Below, in pieces: positions 23,908 to 33,988 of a DNA stretch of 64,000 bases (positions within the stretch are counted from its first letter, which is position 1; each line of letters begins with the position of its first letter). The notes beneath the pieces were generated by a model that was not told the origin of the DNA, searched no databases, and saw only the letters and a list, made by a program, of their open reading frames with translations. The DNA lies in the NCBI RefSeq assembly GCF_003711515.1, contig NW_021167079.1:7434385-7498384 (forward strand). Reading direction: 5' to 3'. Origin of the DNA: Sodiomyces alkalinus F11 (lineage: Eukaryota > Ascomycota > Sordariomycetes > Glomerellales > Plectosphaerellaceae). Made by a program: the position numbers and the translations under genes.

Positions 23908-24249
23908 ATGTGTTACTTCTATCAAACGCGATGGTCTTGTGGCTACTGGAGATGGGGCCAGTTCAAACAACAATGCAACAAGGAATACAGGACGGGAGAG
24001 ACGTGTGGACTCAAACTTGTCTATTCGACAATCGAAATGCCCGACCGTTGCAAGCTCTGCCTCGACATTGACAAGAAGAGGAGAAGGATCCAGAAGATGA
24101 CGATGGACGTAGAGAGGTGGTCCCGCGAAGGAAACAGACAAGCGACTATCGAGAGGACGTTGATGGATCTCGCTGTAGTCCGACACCAAAAGGAGGACAT
24201 GGACCATAAACATATGGCTCGAGTGAACTGTCAGGACCTGGCTGTATGA
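23908..24249 (+). CDS. Small Cys-rich conserved-type protein, function unknown
   Basis: A single exon of 113 residues. The start at 23908 (context AAAATG) was chosen over the upstream in-frame ATG at 23812 because the protein-like sequence begins there (MCYFYQTRWSCGYWRWGQF). Six Cys lie at about residues 2, 11, 23, 33, 48 and 51, the last pair as CKLC, which suggests a small zinc-binding fold. The phrase CNKEYRTGETCGLKL is followed by a charged helix (DKKRRRIQKMTMDVERWSRE). I recall similar small proteins in Sordariomycetes but know no assigned function. It has no signal peptide, so it is probably cytosolic or nuclear. It stands alone between two unusually long gene-free stretches, which suggests extended regulatory sequence. 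Confidence 0.65.
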   Translation: MCYFYQTRWSCGYWRWGQFKQQCNKEYRTGETCGLKLVYSTIEMPDRCKLCLDIDKKRRRIQKMTMDVERWSREGNRQATIERTLMDLAVVRHQKEDMDHKHMARVNCQDLAV

Positions 24250-26862
24250 GTTCTGTGGGGGAGGGATATATCCGGTAAGTCTTGGGAGGCAGGGCCTGCA
24301 GGGGAATATGGAAGTTGGGAGCTTGTCAAAAGCTAACTCATCCAGAAAAGAAAAATAGGAAAAATAAGCTCGTCTCTCTTCTCTTGAGATAAACGGAGAG
24401 GGAAGGAAGGGCAGTCAAGACTAGACAAGGGGGGAAACGCCCGAAGAAAACAACAGAGGCCGCTGAAGCCTCACCGGTCTCATGGTAATTTTCAGCGGGA
24501 AGGGGCATGGCCCATGGGGGTCTCCAGCAGGTCGGCCGCTAACTAATGGGTCATGAAAGCTGTCGACTCTGCTGGTAGGGGACCCTCAAAGTTATTGCGT
24601 CTCTGCAAAGATACTGTTGTCGGGGAACGGTACGGTCCTTGAAACTTTGGAAGGGAAAAGGAGAAGAGAAAAGAAGAAAAAAAGAGGAAAAGGGCGGAGA
24701 GGCAGTCTTTATTAATGTTATTGAGGACGAGGGCTTTTTGTGTACGCTAATTTTGGCATACCCGGAGGAATATTCCATTTGGTATTCGACAGCATCGCTT
24801 GAGTCTAGCATGCATGGCATTTTCGGCACACAGGCTCCATCCAAGTGAATGGGGGTGATGAAACCACTGCGAAGCCGGAGAGAGGAGGACGAGGATGGAT
24901 CACTGGATGATGGATCAGGGTTCAGGGGGGCCCAGGGGGTGGCGGTAGATAAAAGCAAGTCCCTGACTCCCTGTAGCTGTAGCTGTATCGACACTAGGTA
25001 TGGGATCGCTATGCATGTTCCTTCCAGGCTTCCACATTCCCTGCAACTGTCTGCAACGAATACCAAGACTCGCACGAATGCCATGCCATAACATGATGAT
25101 TCATAATCCTCCATGCGGTAGGGGTATGGGGGGGGGCTGCTCAACAGGGCAAGCCGGAATCACGGGAAAGCAGCCTGCAGACATTCCCACTGGAAGAAGC
25201 CTCGGCGCTACATTAAGGGAAACCTCCGAGAAAAAGACGATGACATGGGCTGAGATGTCGGTGGCAAGCGCCCTGTGAGCTCAAGTGCAGCGGCGGAAGC
25301 ACTTGTACGATGCGTCTCGGCTTAGCGTACGGGTCACGTATTCCTAGATGAGAGAGCATAAGGTTGACCGTCGACCATGTGGATGATGTGAACATTTTGA
25401 CAACGAATAATCCCAAGTCCTGGCTGGTCAAGGGGCATGGGGGAAAACCGAGACGGGGAGTGTTCGTGGAGTCATGGTAAGAGGAACTAGTTAAGCCCTA
25501 CTTCGAAGAACTATGTAATAGCAGCCCAGAGATGAACATTGAAATTGAGGGGGGCGAGAACAAGGGCTTGAGGGACCCAGGCTCCCCGGGTAGCATCCGC
25601 CAGGTTTCTGCAGGGCACACACATGCGCACACACACGCCCACGCACACACATAATACATTTGGTCGCGCGGTTTTCCGTCCCGCCCCCGCCTCATACCCC
25701 TCCAAGACGTCTAAGCCATCCTGCTATATCCGATATGTGACATAATAGGTCTCGCACCCTCGCTTGTCATCTCGCGGCCTGCAACGTCAGCAAGGATGCC
25801 CTCTTGTCTTCTGCCTTCTGCCTCCTCGTAGGGACCACAATTCGCCAAAACCCTGGCATGTCGATCGAATCACGGGAAGCCGCACAGACTCCCGAATAAT
25901 TTCTGCGGCTGACGGGTGATGAGACGAGGATGGGATGAGGGAGATTGCGCCGGTCCGGTCACCCCGGGAGCTTCCGGCTGGCGGAGGCCCAGGGCAAACC
26001 ATTGGCAATGAAGAAACGGCAAAGAAGGAGTCAGACTCGGAAAACGAAAGAAGAAGAAAAAAGAAAGAGGGGGGAAAAAGGAAGAAGAAAAAAGGAAGAA
26101 GAAAAAAGGGAGAAGAAAAAAGGGAGAAGAAAAAAGGGAGAAAAACTACACACGAAATAATAATAAAAGATAATAAACAGGAAAAAGAGATGGAGATATG
26201 CAGCACAGCGGGTCTCCTCGGTCGAGATCCATGCTCATGGTCCCCACATGACGCCTCATAGATTCAAAGCGCACGGCACGTGGACACCGCTCAATGGACT
26301 GCTAGGGGCACGATTGGAGGGTCGATCAATGATCAATGCACACAAGAAGTCAGTCAATAGGAGATGGGAAAAGGGTACCAGTAATCTGATTAAACCGAAA
26401 ATCATGTTTCAGGGGTCTGACTGCTAGCCCATATCCACCGTTTCCTCATAATGTCATTGCGCCGAATATAGGGGGAGAAATATTTAGATTTAGACAAAGA
26501 GTCGAAAAAGGGAAAGCAGGATTTGCGCATCCTGCATGCCGGTAAAGAGGGGGGAGGGAGGGGGGATCTGAAATGGGTTACCACAGCGCGGGCCGTCCCA
26601 TGGTGCCGAGGAGCTGGTAAGGGGGTAAGGAGAAAAAGAAAAAGAAAAGGGAAAAATGACGGGACCTGTACGTTGTATGTATGTACGTGGGTAGATCCCA
26701 GGACCCTCATAGTCGTATCCGTACATGGTAAGGGGATCGGGCCGTGCCAGGGGGTGGAGGAAAACGCGGAGGCCACATGGCAGCCCGCAGTCAAAGGTAA
26801 AGAAAGAAAGGCTCAAGCAACCTCTACCTTGCCGACGATGTGATATCCCTGATGGTCCGATC
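24250..26862. other. 2.6-kb gene-free region with purine-rich tracts
   Basis: No credible gene on either strand. The region has strong strand asymmetry: GAAAAG-rich tracts at 24639-24720, 26040-26160 and 26620-26660 on the plus strand give short Lys/Glu or Phe/Pro frames that are artefacts of composition. A CA/CG dinucleotide run lies at 25618-25652. It presumably includes 3' sequence of the small gene at 23908 and of the LAMTOR1-like gene. Confidence 0.45.
26035..26150. repeat. Purine-rich (GAAAA/GGGAGAAG) imperfect repeat
   Basis: An approximately 115-nt pure purine tract made of imperfect GAAGAAAAAAGG and GGGAGAAGAAAAA units. It is a simple-sequence tract in gene-free DNA with no coding meaning. 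Confidence 0.7.
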
Positions 26863-27561
26863 TCACGACATTGCCGCAGCGGCATCCGCAAAGGTGCCAA
26901 CAAGAGGCTCGTCTGAATCGGATTTGACAGACGGGGCCTTCCCCTGCTGCACCTCAACTGCCTCCTCTTCGGGAAACCAGTCGACCTGGATGCCCGGCGG
27001 GCCTTGACCTTGGACTGAGATGCCCCGGCCCAGATCGTCGTGTTTTGAGGCTAGGCGGGACAGCAGGTGCTGATAGCGGACGATGCGCGCTTCCTGTCCG
27101 GCGTAGGCGAAAGGGCCGGGGTTTGGTCGTGCCGGTTGATGCTGCGGGGCGATCTCGAAGATGTCGACCATGTTGCTTGAAACGGATTGTTAGCGGCGCA
27201 ATTTCCCGGGTACTGTCAGATGTTCAAGGACAAAGTAGTACATGATTGAAGAAAAGGAAACGTCTTAGCACAAGGACATACTCGGAGGTTTTGGCCACGA
27301 CCCTCTGCAGAGCCTCGTTCTCGCGCTGAACCTCAACAGGGTTATTATCCTGGCCGTTTATCCCGGGCTCGCCAAAACTGTTGTAGTGTATGCCGTTCGG
27401 ATCATCGAGGAGTCGCGACTCTTCATCCTGTAGAGAGAGAGAGAGAGAACTGAGTGTCAGTGGGCAGTTGAACAAGCAGCAGCGCCAGAGGACTCAGGAC
27501 ACACCTCGTCGAAAGCGTCCTTCGGATTTCCTCTCCCTAGGCAAGAAGAACAGACTCCCAT
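26863..27561 (-). CDS. LAMTOR1: LAMTOR1/p18-like lysosomal (vacuolar) Ragulator/EGO anchor protein
   Basis: Three exons, 27505-27561, 27282-27427 and 26863-27175, encode 171 residues. All junctions are GT-AG; the first two exons are short. The N terminus, MGVCSSCLGRG, carries Gly2 for myristoylation and Cys4 and Cys7 for palmitoylation, the classical dual-lipid anchor of LAMTOR1/p18 and yeast Ego1. The next exon gives DEESRLLDDPNG and QRENEALQRVVAKTS. The third gives NMVDIFEIAP, then ARIVRYQHLLSRLA. This helical RENEALQ...NMVDIFEI layout matches the LAMTOR family. The protein anchors the Ragulator/EGO complex to the vacuole, where Rag/Gtr GTPases activate TORC1. Length agrees with the animal protein (about 161). 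Single-exon predictions would find only the third exon. Assignment rests on pattern recognition. Confidence 0.82.
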
Positions 27562-28722
27562 GATGCGCGACGTAGCGAAGCCGCTACTACGATGACGGCA
27601 ATTCTAAGGAAGTGGCCGGATGCCGCGTTTGGTGGCCAAGTGAATTGTCATATGGAGGGCGACAACTGTTACCAAACGAGCTTCTGACGTCGATGGTCGC
27701 GTCCTTCTCGTTGGGGGGGAATTGGGGAATACGAATTTAACGATGCTGCATTGGGAAGGCGGTGAACATGCGGACCGGATAAATAATATATTCCATCCTC
27801 CATAGGTGTAATGAAGTCAGACATGCTTTCACGTGATGTGATGGTTCGAACGTCCGCTTACGTGGTCAGTTGGCCAATGCTTCATCATGGGTGAGGGTAC
27901 GTATCCGTCCTCCGTCCGTTCAACGTCCTCGTCCCTTCTAACCTCTTCACCAACCAACCTACGCCTCATCCCTTCTCAGGGATCAATATATATCTCCTGA
28001 CATACCCTTGACACCGAATTCATTCGAGGATTAGTGGTTTCTGGATCATCTTTACGTGATACTACTAATGTCTCGAGCACTAGGTCAGGATGACAGCACC
28101 AAAACAGCGTCCGGGTCGCTCTCTCTTCCTCCCTTTCGACTCCCTAGCTAGGACGTGTCCTCCCGGCGCAACCCACTGTTTTCTGATTTTGATGAGACCT
28201 TGAAAACCTTTGAGAGGGGTCTGTTGCACTGTCCTTATAGTCGACTGTCGAGCTGGTCCCTTTCTGAAACGTCTCCTTATTGTCCAAGTCACCGCCATGA
28301 ATCCCAAGCCCGTTGCAGCTTCATTCTGATTTCAAGGGCGTGCGATAGGATGTACGCATAGAACCCGAGCCGAGATCCCGATTCTCTGAAGGAGATGTCG
28401 GGCGGGACCTTCATGCGCTCATTGCGCTGATCTGATGTCTAGTATTGGAAACCAACATGCTTTAGAGATATCCCTGACTTCAAAGCTTCCCCTTCCAGAC
28501 CAGGAGGGACATGAGGCGGGAATTTTTTTTCAGGCCTCGGGACTTACAAGATCAAAAGGTCTTATAAGTAGTCGTTCTTCGCTGCTCTTTTCTTGTCAGT
28601 TTCCATCTCACTCCAACTCACCATCCACCTTCCAAGGCAGCTCAGCAATCCCATCTGGCTCCTCATCTCACACTTCCATCCCCGTCATTACATTACGATT
28701 TCATATTCTCTTTGATATCACC
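27562..28722. promoter_or_regulatory. Divergent intergenic region LAMTOR1-like / secreted Thr-rich gene
   Basis: A region of about 1.16 kb between divergent genes. The last 150 nt before 28723 are C/T-rich (CCATCTCACTCC-type sequence), as in leaders of highly expressed fungal genes. An open frame continues upstream of 28723 to an ATG at 28435, but the sequence there is leader-like. No specific regulator site was identified. Confidence 0.45.
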
Positions 28723-30033
28723 ATGCACTGGGCTTCTGTTCTGCTCCTATCGCTCGGAACCCTCTCCGAAGCCCGCCTGGAGAGATGGAGGGCACGGGGT
28801 TATCCGAACGATTCGCGTCCGCCCGTCCCTTCATGCACGGGCGAAACGGAAACTGTCCATGCCCCTGCCTCCACGCTGAGGGAGACCGTCACGGAATCCA
28901 TCACTGTCACCGAACCTGCTCTGACAGTGACTGTGGTGAAAACAATGCGGAAGCCCGAGACAGAGACCGTTGAGGTCGAGTACACTCACGAGGGCCCCGG
29001 TATCGTGACGGAGACCATCTGGAAGCCCAATCCGGAGACCGTCGAGTACACTTACGAGGCGCCCATCACTGAAACTAAGACCATTCTGAAACCCACCACT
29101 GAGACTATCGAGCACACTTACGTGGAGCACACCGACGAGGCTCCCGTCACGGTGACCAGGACCATCAAGTACGGAGGCCAAAATATAACCACCTACTCTT
29201 CCGTCGGAGAGTCTGAGGAAACCGAGTCATTCCTGTATTCACATACACATCCTTCCAACGCCACCTACGGTTCGGAGACTATCCGCAGAGTTGTGACAAC
29301 CACCCGTACACAATACGTCTACGAGACGCAAGCTCCAGCGAACCCTGAGGATAATGGATACGGCGATTCCGACTTTGAGGAGTATGGGCCGGAAGACGAT
29401 TATGCTGGCTGTGATGAGACGTACCAAGGTGGTGGTGACGAGGACGACTCGTACTACGGAGGCAGCGATGAGGAACATCATTCCTATGGGCCCTCCCATC
29501 CCTCCTATTCCGAGGAGCAGCCCGGCCACAAGAAGTGCACCAACTCCACCAAGTACGAGTCCAGCAAGACCTCCGCCAAGACCACCACCAGCACCACTCA
29601 GTCAGATACCGTGACGGAGTACATTACTGTCTTTCCCTCCCCATCGGCCCTCAGCCCCACGACGTTGACTAAGAAGAGCACAACGCCCCTCAGTGCCTCG
29701 ACCGAGCAAGAGACGGAGTATGAGACAGTCGTCGAATCCACTTCGGAGCTCCCTTCAACTTCCGAGCTTCCTTCCACCTTTGAGCTCCCTTGCACCTCTG
29801 AGCTTCCTTCCACTTCTCAGCTGCCTTCCACTTCTCAGCTCCCCACCACCTCTTCGGTCCCTTGCAACTCCACCGTGCCCGTGTGGTATGGCACCTCCAG
29901 CGAGCCGACGGCGTACTCGACCCAGCGGGATAGCTACCTCGACGGCAGTGGCTATGGCTATGGCTATTCGTACGACAAGCGGATGCCCAAGGCGCCGCGC
30001 AGGGGCATTTTCGGTTCCCGATGGGCGCGCTGA
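28723..30033 (+). CDS. Secreted Thr/Ser/Glu-rich repetitive protein
   Basis: A single exon of 436 residues. The start at 28723 (CACCATGC) precedes a signal peptide (MHWASVLLLSLGTLSEA). An upstream in-frame ATG at 28435 would bury that signal behind 96 residues and is disfavoured. The body contains Thr-rich repeats (VTETIWKPNPETVEYTYE, ITETKTILKPTTETIEHTY), then VTVTRTIKYGGQNITTY. An acidic Gly/Tyr segment with repeated DDSYYGG-type words follows, then a block of SELPST repeats. The C terminus is basic (MPKAPRRGIFGSRWAR) after a KR dipeptide and lacks a GPI tail, so the protein is probably extracellular or wall-associated. A Kex2-type cut after KR would release the last 16 residues; that is inference. 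No enzyme domain was recognised. Confidence 0.78.
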   Translation: MHWASVLLLSLGTLSEARLERWRARGYPNDSRPPVPSCTGETETVHAPASTLRETVTESITVTEPALTVTVVKTMRKPETETVEVEYTHEGPGIVTETIWKPNPETVEYTYEAPITETKTILKPTTETIEHTYVEHTDEAPVTVTRTIKYGGQNITTYSSVGESEETESFLYSHTHPSNATYGSETIRRVVTTTRTQYVYETQAPANPEDNGYGDSDFEEYGPEDDYAGCDETYQGGGDEDDSYYGGSDEEHHSYGPSHPSYSEEQPGHKKCTNSTKYESSKTSAKTTTSTTQSDTVTEYITVFPSPSALSPTTLTKKSTTPLSASTEQETEYETVVESTSELPSTSELPSTFELPCTSELPSTSQLPSTSQLPTTSSVPCNSTVPVWYGTSSEPTAYSTQRDSYLDGSGYGYGYSYDKRMPKAPRRGIFGSRWAR

Positions 30034-30482
30034 ACGAAAGTGACAGCCACCCTTGAACGGGAAGGGTTGATTCTGACTTTCTTCCCGTGACTTTTCTTCT
30101 CTCTTCCTTCTACTTCTTTCCTTTCTCTTCTTCAACCTACACACCTTTATAATCTCCTCAGGTGCAGTCACTTACTGTACACACATGCAATGTCCAACAA
30201 TTTAGATAGATTCTGTCAGTTTTTAATATATAATGAATGTTCTTCCCTTCAAAAAGGGGGTTTTCTTTTTTGAAAGCTCGGAGAATGAGATCAAAGCCCA
30301 ACCCCCAAGCATCCCTACATGCTTTCGGGAACGATGAAGTAGTTACTTTTACAGATATACACATAACATGGTTGACTCCCAAGATGGCGCTGATGGCCCG
30401 GTCAAAGGCCCAGTTCCAAAATTGCCCCAGTTGGAATACCCACGTATGAACGCCAATGCTCCACCACCACCAGTCGCTCGGC
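30034..30482. other. Convergent intergenic region
   Basis: 449 nt between the 3' ends of the secreted Thr-rich gene and the zinc-finger gene. It is AT-rich (TTTTTAATATATAATGAATG near 30220) and contains no gene. It is presumably 3' untranslated sequence and poly-A signals of both genes. Confidence 0.45.
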
Positions 30483-31595
30483 CTACGCTTTGAACCGAAA
30501 TCCCATAAAGTCATCGTCCTCTTCGTCGTCCTCTTCGTCCTCTCCGTTTCCAACACCATTGGCAGCAGTTTCCCGCAGGTTCTCTTTCCCGGCATCAACA
30601 ACCACCTTGTCAACACCCACCTCATCCGCTGTCTTCGCCCTCAACGCCTCGCGTCGCTCCTTCAACCTGCGCACCCTGGCCTCCAGCTCCTCCATCTCCT
30701 CAAACTCAAGCTCCAGAGCACGCGCCGCTTCTTCCTTCTCGTCCGCGACGGCCTCCTCCGCCTCCACCCTCCTCCTCTCCCGTTCCTCCTCTTCCGACTT
30801 GGCCGCCGCGGCCTGCTCTTCCGCCGTCATGGGCGGCGCGGAAATCACGGCGGCGTCTTCGTCATACGCTACGCTGGTCGTCGCGATGTCGGCCTCGAAG
30901 GCCGCCCACTCGTCCTCGTCGACTTGCGCCGCCTCGGGGCCCTTGGACGAGGAGACGGCAAGGTTGCTCGGGCGTCTGGGCGGCGCGGCGGAGGGGGTTG
31001 TGATGGGTGTGGCGGATGAGGTCCCGTCTCGGTGTTGGGGAGTGGCGGGGCGTGAGGGGATTTGTAACTCGACGCCTTGGCCTGGAGTCGTCGATAGCCT
31101 ACGGGTCAAGGATGGGGGGGTTCGGGCTGTTTCCTGTAAATCTTTGCCTTTGTCTTTGCTGGCTTCCCTTCGGCCCTGGCCCTGGCCCTGGCTCCCGACC
31201 GTCTCGGCCGCGAAGCCGCTGCTGGCATCGGCGGAAGAGTGGGCAGAGGCAGTCACATCACCCCCCTTGCTGCGCTTCGTGCGGGCCGTTTCCTCGTCCG
31301 TAGGTCCCTCCTCTTCCCCCGAGCCCCAGTCATGTTTTCGCTTATTGTTTGGGAGGGTAGAGGTTTCGGAGACGGCGGCGCTGGCAGTTGTGGCTGAGGC
31401 TTTCGCTTTCGCTTTCGCTTGGAGCTTGGCGACGTGCGCCCTGCTGCGGATATGGCTGTCCCATAATGACTCGGTTTTCATGCTTTCGTGACAGACGACG
31501 CAGAGAAGCTTGCCCAAATCGGAATAGGCGGCGTGAGGGTGGTCGATGCGACGAGCGGCCCGTTGTTGGCGAAGTAACGCCCGCGCGTCTGCCAT
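30483..31595 (-). CDS. ZNF830/CCDC16-like zinc-finger, coiled-coil protein
   Basis: A single exon of 370 residues. The start at 31595 (MADARALLRQQRAARRIDHP) is the conserved family beginning; the ORF extends upstream to an ATG at 31637 without conserved sequence. A single U1-type C2H2 finger, CVVCHESMKTESLWDSHIRSRAH, sits at about residues 32-54. A long Ser/Ala-rich disordered middle and an acidic-basic coiled coil (about residues 265-335, EEERERRRVEAEEAV to EELEARVRRLKERREALR) follow. The C terminus EDDDFMGFRFKA resembles the short conserved end of ZNF830 orthologs. Those proteins are nuclear and linked to spliceosomes and genome stability. The function here is inferred only from architecture. 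Confidence 0.75.
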   Translation of the reverse strand: MADARALLRQQRAARRIDHPHAAYSDLGKLLCVVCHESMKTESLWDSHIRSRAHVAKLQAKAKAKASATTASAAVSETSTLPNNKRKHDWGSGEEEGPTDEETARTKRSKGGDVTASAHSSADASSGFAAETVGSQGQGQGRREASKDKGKDLQETARTPPSLTRRLSTTPGQGVELQIPSRPATPQHRDGTSSATPITTPSAAPPRRPSNLAVSSSKGPEAAQVDEDEWAAFEADIATTSVAYDEDAAVISAPPMTAEEQAAAAKSEEEERERRRVEAEEAVADEKEEAARALELEFEEMEELEARVRRLKERREALRAKTADEVGVDKVVVDAGKENLRETAANGVGNGEDEEDDEEDDDFMGFRFKA

Positions 31596-32324
31596 TGCGG
31601 GATGGGGAGCGAAGGATGGACAGTCGAGGGTATTCAAGGTAAAAAGAATTCTGCGAAGAGAGATTAATGGACCAATTGTCTAGATAGTTTGGTCAGAAGA
31701 GAGAAACAATGGTCGGTATCTGACAGGGAAAGAAGGGTGACAATGTACGAAGGTGGACTACAAAAGAATGACGGAGCTGGAGGAGAGCGGTGTCGATGTC
31801 AGCCACGGTCACTGTCAGCCGCCTCAGCTCCCAAGTGGGAAGGGCCGGGGTAGCTTGGAGTACGCTAGTCCGTATTAGGGTATTTGGTGGGGTTGTATCG
31901 GTGAACGATTCACACCGAGAATCCCCTCCATAGGTAAGGTACCTCACAGTACGTACCTATTCGGAGCTACGAACTTACGTACCTACCTGGCAAGCTCCAC
32001 CACCAAGCCTTCTCACCAACATCTGCATCACCAACATCTGCACTTGCTCCAGCTTAATCACTCCGTGCTCAATTCGGTCAACCCGTAACTGGATTCACCC
32101 ACAGGGGAATGTGGCCGAATCTTTCACCTACGCCCTGTGGACGGTAGACTGTCACTGCCCCTCGCCGAACCCCCCAGACCGACCACACTCTCGACCCGAA
32201 TCAATCACAGGTCTTACTTCTACTCCCCGTCACAACATCCGACTGCTCTTCGTACCTACCAAGTGGTCCTCGCAATCCAATCGATATCGCTTCAACTGCT
32301 TACCCCTTACCCCCACCTGTCGAC
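31596..32324. promoter_or_regulatory. Divergent promoter region zinc-finger gene / MED7
   Basis: 729 nt between two divergently transcribed nuclear-protein genes. A cluster of GTAC-containing words (AGGTAAGGTACCT, GTACGTACCT, TTACGTACCTACC) occupies 31934-31990. It matches words dispersed in other intergenic regions of this window. The function of these words is unknown. Confidence 0.45.
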
Positions 32325-33245
32325 ATGGCCGACGACGCCGCCGGCCAGCAAAAGACACACGCCTCGGCCTTCCCGGACCCGCCTCCGTTCTGGAAAGATT
32401 TCACCCCCGACAATGTAGCCGGCTTGCAGCAGATACGGTGCGAGAGAGCCGCCAAGGACAACATCCCCGAAAGGGAATTGCCTGCCAGGTTACCACACGT
32501 TCCCGAGCATCTCATCAACCTCCAACCGCCCGCTGAACCTCCCTCACGAACATGGAGAGTCTTTGGAGGGCAGTACAGCGTGAGTCCAGCTTTCGCTTCG
32601 TGGTCCTAATTTCTTTGTTAAATCGGCATTAACCACCCCATGGCGATTTCTTAGTTGGACGACAAGCTTCCCTCTCTCGAAGAAGTGAACATCCAGCGCC
32701 TCGCTGCCACACACAATGGGGAAAAGGACGGAAAGCATCTCGACCGTGCATTCGAACTGAAGCGCATGGCCAAATCGCTATTGCTCAACTTTCTAGAGCT
32801 CCTCGGCATCATGAGCATTGATCCCGAAGACGTACGTCACCCTCCTCCTCTTCCTCCTCATCTTCTTTTTTTTATTTCCTTTTTTCTTTTCCTTTTATCA
32901 TAATGTTAACGGCCCCCCTCCTAGGCCATCTCCAAGGTAAACGACCTCCGAATTATCCTCATGAACTTCCACCACGTCCTCAACGAATACCGCCCTCACC
33001 AAGCCCGCGAATCCGCCATCGCCCTCATGCAGTCCCACCTCGACCGGACGAGAAACGAAACAGCCGCCATCCGGGCCCAGGTTGACAAGGCGAAGAGGGT
33101 GCTGGAGGGCCTGGGGAGCCTCGAATTACCCGCCATCCCCGACCTAAGGGACTACGCCGCCAAGGAAGCCGCGGCTCGGAAGGAGGAGCATCTCGTCCAC
33201 GAGGCCGACGTCTGGGCCGCCGTTGATGGCGCATTGTTGTCTTAG
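32325..33245 (+). CDS. MED7: Mediator complex subunit 7
   Basis: Exons 32325-32579, 32655-32831 and 32925-33245 encode 250 residues, all junctions phase 0. Med7 is a core subunit of the Mediator middle module, bridging activators to RNA polymerase II. The sequence shows the conserved N-terminal phrase FPDPPPFWKDFTPDN, then a Pro-rich segment (LINLQPPAEPP) that contacts Med31. The second exon gives LKRMAKSLLLNFLELLGIM, and the third gives KVNDLRIILMNFHHVLNEYRPHQARESAIALM, the C-terminal helix pair that binds Med21. These phrases are diagnostic of Med7. Introns use GTGAGT...TTAG and GTACGT...CTAG. Confidence 0.96.
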
Positions 33246-33988
33246 GAAGACGACGCCCCGGGCTGTCTACGGATGAGAAGGAACACGGATGTTTGGCTTG
33301 AACGTCTGTTTGCCGCGGTTGAAGCTTGGTTGGAAGATCAGTTGTGGTGACCTACGTGAGGGCTGTGTCGTGCGAGCCACTAGTAGGCATCGAGGAGGGT
33401 TAGTGAGGAGTTCGCCTTTGATTTTTATGGGAATTTTTTCTTGTCTATTTCTTTGTTGATACCCACACTTTTGATCGAAGCATTATGTAGAAAGGGGATG
33501 ACTGGGTCTCTCGAGCCAAACCGAATTGATCTCAGCTTATTGGACCTCAGCATCGTCATTATCACCAACGAGAATGTTTATTTCGGGGCATCATTTGGTA
33601 GCATGGCAAATTGTCAATGTTTCAGTGTGACCTGGTTCCACGACGGTGGCTAAACGGGCATAAATTTACATGACCCGTCGGGGTTGGTGGTATAAAAAAA
33701 GCTATTGAAGAGCGAATCGCCGAGCTCTGGATGAGTCCCAAGCAATAATAATAAGAAACAAAAGAGAAGAAGAAAAGAAGAAGGAAAAAAAAAGAAGAAA
33801 AAACCCCCCTAATAGAAAAAGCCCCCGCACCGCCTACAAGGGAACGTACGTTCCCAGTGAGAGTGAAGCCCTGGCAGAAATTACCACAGTTGACCACCCC
33901 AACTCCTACCAAGACCCATGCCGCCTATCCTCCCCATTCGCATTCCAATATGTAGTTGATTTCGTTAACAAAGACTGGTCGGGCCATT
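33246..33988. other. Convergent intergenic region MED7 / BYE1
   Basis: 743 nt, no gene. A purine tract (GAAAAGAAGAAGG and poly-A) lies at 33764-33805 and produces a short Phe-rich frame on the minus strand that is not credible. Confidence 0.45.

Noticed and set aside
26035..26150. Lys/Glu-rich coding region
   Set aside because: Simple purine tract; frames are short and have no conserved sequence.
27835..27865. Possible tRNA B-box (GGTTCGAAC)
   Set aside because: No matching A-box, acceptor stem or anticodon arm at proper spacing; the same applies to GTTCGAATT at 53-61 and GTTCGAAAT at 44727-44735.
28435..28722. N-terminal extension of the secreted Thr-rich protein
   Set aside because: Would place 96 residues before a clear signal peptide; the sequence is C/T-rich leader type.
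30490..31491. 333-codon plus-strand frame opposite the zinc-finger gene
   Set aside because: Ser/Ala-rich shadow of the minus-strand coding sequence, which has a clear zinc finger.
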